NCBI GenBank assembly: GCA_964019425.1
Contig: OZ025788.1
Coordinates: 1,364,001 to 1,428,000 of the forward strand
Direction of reading: 5' to 3'
DNA: 64,000 bases
Source: Flectonema sp. DT1601
Lineage: Eukaryota; Euglenozoa; Diplonemea; Diplonemida; Diplonemidae
The translations under genes and the position numbers were made by a program. Below are positions 58,681-64,000 of the stretch, in pieces. Every line of letters starts with the position of its first letter. The stretch's first letter is position 1. Below the pieces are notes generated by a model, which saw only the letters and a list, made by a program, of their open reading frames with translations, was not told the DNA's origin and made no database searches.

Positions 58681-59711
58681 AACAACTTCTAATCAGTTAA
58701 CTTTGTGAAAAATTATTCTATTTTCGTCTGGATTTGTTTTCGTTGTTTGTTTAGGTATTCTCTTTTTTGCGGTTAATTTAACCTTACGATTAATGGCACC
58801 TGCAAAAATAAACCCCAGAGTGTGCTTTTAGTCATGTAATCCATTATCCTTTTAGCTACTATTTCTAAAATTGCCCATTTTAGTTACTACTGTTTTCTAC
58901 ATCGTCAACTTGTTACCATTTTAAAGATTCCAGCCGTTTGTTTACTTATTTTTTTTGTTTGGATGATGTTCAAAACCTCTTAGCTGCAGGTTTTTGTTTT
59001 AGGTAACTTGATCAAATTGTGTTTAAAAAATATTCCAACGGCTATGGGATCACAGACTTTGTTTTTTTCATTGAAATTTGTTATTCAGAAGTTGCAAGTT
59101 TTTCTTATTTCTATCTTTTGGCTCTGTATTCTAAGGATTGAATATTTATTTTATTCTTTACCCATCAAGTTCTGTCATCTCTTGTCCCTAGATGGAATGT
59201 GTTGGAAAAGGATCTCTTTGGCTTCGTCCATTAATAGACAAGAATGAGCATTAGTAGAATTCATTCGCTATGCTTGCGGTAGTGCGTCATTAATGCATTA
59301 GCCAAAGTTGATTCTGATTAAATCTTTTATCCACTTCAGAACAAACAAAAAATTGCGTAAACCGAGAATCGAACTCGGGCCGACCCCGTGGCGGGGGGCC
59401 ATTCTACCACTAGACCATTTACGCTGATATCCAAAAAAAGTTTTTTATCTGATGTGATAAATAATAAAAAAACGATATTTTTTTATTTACTTGGGAAAAT
59501 TTTTATCATTCCAAAATGGTTGGAAGCGTTTTAAAAAATATTTACCCCTTCCAGAAACAAAGGGGTGAAGACTAAATTTTCCCTTAGTCATTGAAAAATT
59601 TGTTTTAGCTTTACATAGATTCATATTAGAACCAGCCCTTGAATATGAACCTGATGAACATTTTCAAATTTATTACTAGGTTATCTTCTATCATACTTCC
59701 TTTCCACAGCG
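58681..59711. other. Intergenic with tRNA-Gly
   Basis: AT-rich spacer of about 1 kb holding only the tRNA-Gly gene. TTTCCACAG ends at 59709, two bases before the next ATG, another acceptor-like site. Confidence 0.5.
59354..59424 (-). tRNA. trnG: tRNA-Gly (GCC)
   Basis: On the minus strand, a 71-nt cloverleaf: acceptor GCGTAAA with TTTACGC, D arm with TCTAGTGGTAGAA, anticodon stem GCCCC/GGGGT with loop CCGCCAC giving anticodon GCC, T arm CCGAG/CTCGG with loop TTCGATT. No intron. A T6 pol III terminator follows (TTTTTT on the minus strand at about 59348-59353). Confidence 0.95.
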
Positions 59712-60590
59712 ATGCCATTATTAGAGTCGGAAATAAAGCAGCTTCCTTCACAAGAAATGAACGTAGAGTGGGACAGCGGAACAGGTCATAGATATGACGA
59801 GTGGAGGGGATCGCAGCCGACGAGTGTTTCTTGTAATGGAGCGAGGGGAATGGTGATTTTTGTGGTGGCTTTGGTGTTGGTTGCTTACGTTCCGTACGTA
59901 ATTTTGAATGAGAATAGAGGAGTTGGGGGTGTGATTACTGTGGTTTTATTTCACGTACCTCTGGGACTAATGTTTCTTGCCTATGTGCAGTGTATGATTA
60001 CTGATCCGGGAACTGTACCAATCTGGTGGCACGAAATGGTTGAGGAGCATGCCGCATCAGAATACCAGCTATGCCAGAAAAGCCGAATGCGCAAACCTCC
60101 ACGTTCACATTATTGCTCAGTGACGAGAAGGCTTGTATTAAATATGGATCACTACTGTCCGTGGGTAGCGAACACTGTTGGTTACTACAATAAGAAATAC
60201 TTTATACAATTCCTAGGATACACCTCCCTCACTAGTCTTTGGATTGTTATAACTGACTTAACGGTGTTCTATCATGATGTATTCCCTTTTGATTTGAATA
60301 GTGGCTTCTCGCGTACATCTCAGATTTTTTCGTTCCTGTTTTCTGCTGTTCTCGGGGTACTTCTTGGAGCCTTTACTCTTTTTCATGTTCATATGGTATG
60401 TCGTAATGAAACAACAATTGAGCGTTCCCCAGGAGGAGTTGGATTCAAGTATAACATCTCCACAAGACATAACTGGGAGGAGGTATTTGGAACACGGAAA
60501 CTGTACTGGTTCCTTCCCCTCTGGGGGAATGGTCCTGCTGGTGATGGTATCCGATGGCAGACAACTGATAGGGATTTGTCTATTGTGTAG
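59712..60590 (+). CDS. DHHC-family palmitoyltransferase-like protein with DHYC and depleted zinc ligands
   Basis: Protein of 292 residues with four membrane segments (about 46-62, 72-92, 165-185, 205-228) and the cysteine-rich region between the second pair, the standard DHHC layout. KPPRSHYCS and MDHYCPWVANTVGYYNKKYF (DHYC at about 146-149) define the family. DHYC is also the active-site form of yeast Akr1. Several cysteines that normally bind the two zinc ions are replaced: CxxC reads CQKS, CSxC reads CSVT, the next C is L, and NNC is ANT. The DPG motif (ITDPGTVP) is kept. Such enzymes S-acylate proteins at Golgi or plasma membrane; whether this one is active is uncertain. Confidence 0.85.
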   Translation: MPLLESEIKQLPSQEMNVEWDSGTGHRYDEWRGSQPTSVSCNGARGMVIFVVALVLVAYVPYVILNENRGVGGVITVVLFHVPLGLMFLAYVQCMITDPGTVPIWWHEMVEEHAASEYQLCQKSRMRKPPRSHYCSVTRRLVLNMDHYCPWVANTVGYYNKKYFIQFLGYTSLTSLWIVITDLTVFYHDVFPFDLNSGFSRTSQIFSFLFSAVLGVLLGAFTLFHVHMVCRNETTIERSPGGVGFKYNISTRHNWEEVFGTRKLYWFLPLWGNGPAGDGIRWQTTDRDLSIV

Positions 60591-60976
60591 TCTGAAGTGG
60601 AAAAACTCGATTTTCTTTTACTTCCTTATTCGTGTATGTTGATACTTTTTGTTACGTTTAGTTTTGGCAAAATAACTAAGTAGGAAGCTATTTGTATCTG
60701 GGAAACTGTTACCTTGGATTTCTGCTTGGTGGCGATCTTCCGGATTACTGACACCGCCGGATTCGTTTTGGTTTTGTGAAGGTTTTCTTTAATAAAACTT
60801 ACTTTAATAACCTCATTGATAGTGTTAGCTATCTTAATAAAGTATTGATACATCTGGGTTGTGGTTATTAAGGAAGTATCTTCTTATTCTCAACCAGTTA
60901 AAAAGGGAGCGAAGAATATACTTTTATTACATTGCTGTTATTTCTCACCGACAGTACCAAATAGTTACACGACAAG
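60591..60976. other. Intergenic, 386 bp
   Basis: AT-rich, no gene. AATAAA occurs near 60790 and 60838, possible poly(A) signals of the upstream gene. The sequence just before the next ATG lacks a clear pyrimidine-AG. Confidence 0.45.
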
Positions 60977-61453
60977 ATGTCGTCCAAGGCGGTGTTCGAG
61001 GCAGCTGGGAAAAGTTTTGCCCCCATACCACCTACGCATGAGTTCTTAAAGACGGAAGCAAAGAAAATGACGGCTGAGAAAGCTGTTTTACACCAGGGAG
61101 TGAAGGCCAAGGCTGCTGCTGCTGCTGCTAGCAGTCTTGGAATGTGGATGCTGTGCGGGAGTATTGGCGTTCTTTGCGCAGCCACCCTCTACGTGTGTCA
61201 TCAGCAACTAACTCAAGAAATTGAGAATGAGGAGCAACTGAGGAAAAAGGAAAAAAAATTATTTTGTCACTTTGGTAATCATTCTCAAGAAGATGTCGAC
61301 CTTCTAGACTCCGCCGAGAGGGATGCTGAAAGGATAGTTAACGAGACCGGCAGTAAAATTCTCGGAGTCTACCCTGCTTCCAAAGGTGGAAGCTGGGCAA
61401 TGTCCCTCTCTGATGCTCAAGGTAGTAAGGTACCTTTGGATGTCGACATATAA
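60977..61453 (+). CDS. Hypothetical single-TM protein
   Basis: Protein of 158 residues. An N-terminal basic stretch (HEFLKTEAKKMTAEKAVLHQ) and an alanine run precede one hydrophobic segment (LGMWMLCGSIGVLCAATLYV, about 54-73). A Glu/Lys-rich helix (about 78-95) and a hydrophilic C-terminus follow. No signal peptide. The layout, a short N-terminus, one TM and a charged tail, is typical of small mitochondrial inner-membrane subunits, but no family is recognised. The ATG is the first in frame. Confidence 0.65.
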   Translation: MSSKAVFEAAGKSFAPIPPTHEFLKTEAKKMTAEKAVLHQGVKAKAAAAAASSLGMWMLCGSIGVLCAATLYVCHQQLTQEIENEEQLRKKEKKLFCHFGNHSQEDVDLLDSAERDAERIVNETGSKILGVYPASKGGSWAMSLSDAQGSKVPLDVDI

Positions 61454-61504
61454 CTGTAGATTTAAGCTCCTTTATTGGTGCTGAAACGCGCTTCCTGTTA
61501 AACA

Positions 61505-61527
61505 AAAAACCCCAACTTGGGGTTTTT
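61505..61527. repeat. Perfect hairpin in the 3' region of the one-TM gene
   Basis: A5-C4-AACTT-G4-T5: a nine-base-pair stem with a five-base loop and a T run on the 3' arm, 52 bases after the stop codon at 61453. It looks like a bacterial-type terminator or an RNA-processing hairpin; in a eukaryote its role is unknown. Confidence 0.7.
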
Positions 61528-61660
61528 GTGTTTGTTGTGCCGCAAGTTATCGAATTCGAATTACACCACTTTAGGAAACGAGTAACAGTTCCTTGATTGT
61601 GGTATCCATCTGTTTATTAATCTTTTATTGTTTTACTTATTTCAATAGAAATCCACCAAA

Positions 61661-63832
61661 ATGTCTAAGAAGAGAGAAGCAAAGACCATCCAGGTCTTTC
61701 TCAGAATGAGACCTCCCAACGGAAAGGAGGAGAAAGCTGGGGATAACTGCGATGTGGTTCACTTCAACCCTGAAACTAATTCTGTTCACTTGATGGAGAA
61801 GAAACAAAACCCTTACACTTTCACTAAGGTGTTTGGAGCAAAAAGTAGACAGGACGATGTTTTTAATACAGTTGCTAAGAAAGCTGTCGAAGATGCATTC
61901 GATGGATACCATGGATTAGTATTTGTGTATGGACAAACAGGAACAGGAAAGACCTTCACGATTTCCAATAAAACTAAAGGAGAAGAAGGTATGCTTCAAC
62001 GAGCCTGCAAACTTGTGTTTGGAAAGATCGAAGATGATCGAAAGGGAGACTATGACGTGAAGTGTACTTTTATTCAAATCTACCAAGAGATTATTCAAGA
62101 TTTATTAGATGATAAACGAACAGGTGTTGATGAAAAGAATAAGGGAATAGCAATTAGAGACGACCCAGATGTTGAAGGAGGAGTGTACCTTCACCCAATT
62201 ATTCAGCCAACTATTTACAAGGCTGGGGACGATCCAGAGGCTGGAGCGACAGAAGCGTTGCGTTTATTCCACAAGGGTGACAACAACCGTACTGTTGGAT
62301 GCACAGATATGAACGCTGTTAGCAGTCGTTCTCACACTATCTTTACTCTCAACATCACTCGTCGTAATAAAATGACTGATGAAGATTATGAAAACCCCGA
62401 CAAGGTTGACAAACAAGAGACTAAAGGTCGTCTTATTTTAGTCGATTTAGCAGGTTGTGAACGTCAAAAGAAGACTGCTGCTACTGGTCAACGTCTTAAC
62501 GAAGCAAACGCCATCAACAACTCTCTCTTGGTACTTGGAAGATGTATTAAAGCTCTTACAGACCCTAACCAGCACGTTCCATATCGGTATGTATTATATA
62601 AGAAAGATTATTTGTTTTGATTAGTGTCATGTGACTGTCACTCTTATAAAATAAATCAATCCAGTGAGTCAAAGCTTACTCGTCTTCTTCAGTATTCATT
62701 AGCTGGTCATGGTAAGACTTCTATTGTTGTTACTTGTGGTCCAAGGTATGATATTTATATATTTTAATAAACCAATTAATTGTTTTATTTCTATTATATT
62801 AAACTAATCAACCAACACAGTGAGGTCAATCTCGATGAGACGAGAAGTGCTATCGAATTTGGACAGCGTGCTATGACTATTAAACAACACGCTAAGCTTC
62901 ACGTAGAGATTGATTACAAGGCTCTTTGTAAGAAGCTTCAAGATCAACTAGACTCCAGAGGAGATGTTGCAAATCAGGATTTGATTGATGAAATCAAGTC
63001 CGACTACGAAGCACAAATACAGAACAGAGATGTTCGCATTAGAGTTCTTGAAATGGAAGTCGAAGAATTAAGAGGCGGGGCAAGCCCTAGAGATGGATCA
63101 CCACCACCAAAGAGTAGTGGAAGTGGTAGTGGCAGTGGTGGAGACAGAAGGTCAAAGAAAGAGGGAAAAGAATCTAAAGAAAGCAGGTCTCGTCGTTCTG
63201 ACAAGGAACGCGACAGCAGCGACAGAGACCGCGAAGAGTCAGACAGTGGTAGTCGACACAGAGATCCTGGTGAGTCTTCTTCAAGAAGTGACAGAGATAA
63301 AGACCGCTCATCAAAGTCTAAGTACAAAGCTATTGTAAAGGAATTAGAGGAAAAGTTAGACTCCTCTGGTATGCAAATTGCAAAGTTGAGGAAAGAAAAA
63401 GTCGGGCTATCCCGCAGTTCAAACGACCTCGAAGCAAAACTTCAGCAAAAGACGATTCAAATTAACCTCCTGGCAGCTAGATACCAAACTATGCTCAGAG
63501 AGAAGGAAGACAAGGTAGAGACAATGCAGGCAGCTATATTAAAGTTACAGAAAGGTGATTACATCTCTCCTACAGCTGACTTGGAAGTTGACGACTCTGA
63601 CGCATCTCCACGGCCTCAAGGAATGGCTGACAATGACTACATTCAGAGACTGGAATTAGTTGTCAGAAAGCTCCGTGAGAAGCAGAGTCAGCTCACAGCC
63701 TACCACCAAAAGTCGAAGGACGCTATTCAGTATTTACAATACCAGTGGGAAGAAGAACAAGAAAAGTGGCAAACTGAACGCGAACGACGAAAGAAGACTG
63801 AGGCCAAGCTCGATAGATACCGCTCTAAGTAG
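61661..63832 (+). CDS. N-terminal-motor kinesin with RS/RD-rich linker
   Basis: Proposed exons 61661-62586, 62665-62745 and 62821-63832 (introns of 78 and 75 bases, GTATGT and GTATGA donors, both phase 2) give 672 residues. Splicing restores the kinesin signature: [31 protein letters not shown] across the junctions. P-loop is VYGQTGTGKTFT (about 88-99), switch I NAVSSRSHT (about 218), switch II DLAGCE (about 262), then the NNSLLVLGRCIKAL helix. The motor ends near 375. A Ser/Arg/Asp-rich segment of about 85 residues (about 420-505) separates a short coil from a longer one at about 510-580, with a final coil to the end. Subfamily is not assigned. TTTCAATAG ends 12 bases before the ATG. Confidence 0.92.
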
Positions 63833-64000
63833 GTTCCCCAAATCATTTTTCAAGTCTTTTGCCATGCTTTCCCTCCGACACGGTTTCAGGCCCAGTTCGA
63901 GCCCGCTTGCCAATTTATTGCCGGCGGTCTCGGGCTAACACTTAGTGGGTTTCTCATACTTTGTTCCACACTTTGTAACAGCCTGAATGGCGGTACATGT
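63833..64000. other. Sequence to window end
   Basis: Mixed-composition DNA after the kinesin stop. I see nothing supportable. It is more GC-rich than other spacers and could be the start of another element. Confidence 0.4.

Overview
The window is nuclear DNA of a unicellular eukaryote that is probably flagellated. It carries GT-AG introns (donors mostly GTATGT), a splicing factor (Prp18), two kinesins, a four-domain voltage-gated Ca2+ channel, a palmitoyltransferase-like protein, a PI4K-gamma-like kinase and two eukaryotic tRNA genes. I cannot name the lineage. Every confidently called host protein gene reads on the + strand; only the two tRNAs and one transposon relic are on the - strand. 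Many start codons lie 4-60 bases after a pyrimidine tract plus AG, as expected for 5'-UTR introns or for spliced-leader acceptors in polycistronic genomes. Together with eEF3 and BspA-like leucine-rich repeats, this points to a protist such as a euglenozoan, alveolate or stramenopile relative rather than an animal, plant or true fungus.

Layout. 1-12927: tandem array of eEF3 genes (3' end of one copy, then two complete copies, each with a 5'-UTR intron and a 3' coding intron). A ubiquitin-like/leucine-rich-repeat gene sits between the first two copies and a decayed MULE transposase fragment between the last two. 13493-15945: small basic protein and an LMBR1-type membrane protein. 15946-20750: repeat-rich tract, tRNA-Trp, and a 5'-truncated LINE whose 2.27-kb frame is open and which is bounded by a perfect 29-bp inverted repeat. 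20788-31769: coiled-coil protein, M16 and M1 metallopeptidases side by side, a proline-rich coiled-coil protein, a K+-channel-like pore protein without GYG, and Prp18. 32073-50992: kinesin-3-like motor with a large insert in its motor domain, a membrane RING protein with a PAN/apple-like ectodomain, a small unknown protein, a GAF-like coiled-coil protein, a PI4K-gamma-like kinase, and a MIB/HERC2 coiled-coil protein whose last intron holds an antisense transposon relic. 51292-64000: Ca2+ channel with IQ and two WW domains, tRNA-Gly, DHHC-family protein with a depleted zinc-binding region, one-TM protein, and a second kinesin.

Functionally the window mixes housekeeping (translation elongation, splicing, peptide breakdown) with membrane signalling and cytoskeleton. 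eEF3 codons are strongly GC-ended, unlike the AT-rich neighbours, as expected for a very highly expressed protein. Gene models with introns are my own conceptual splicing and need transcript support.
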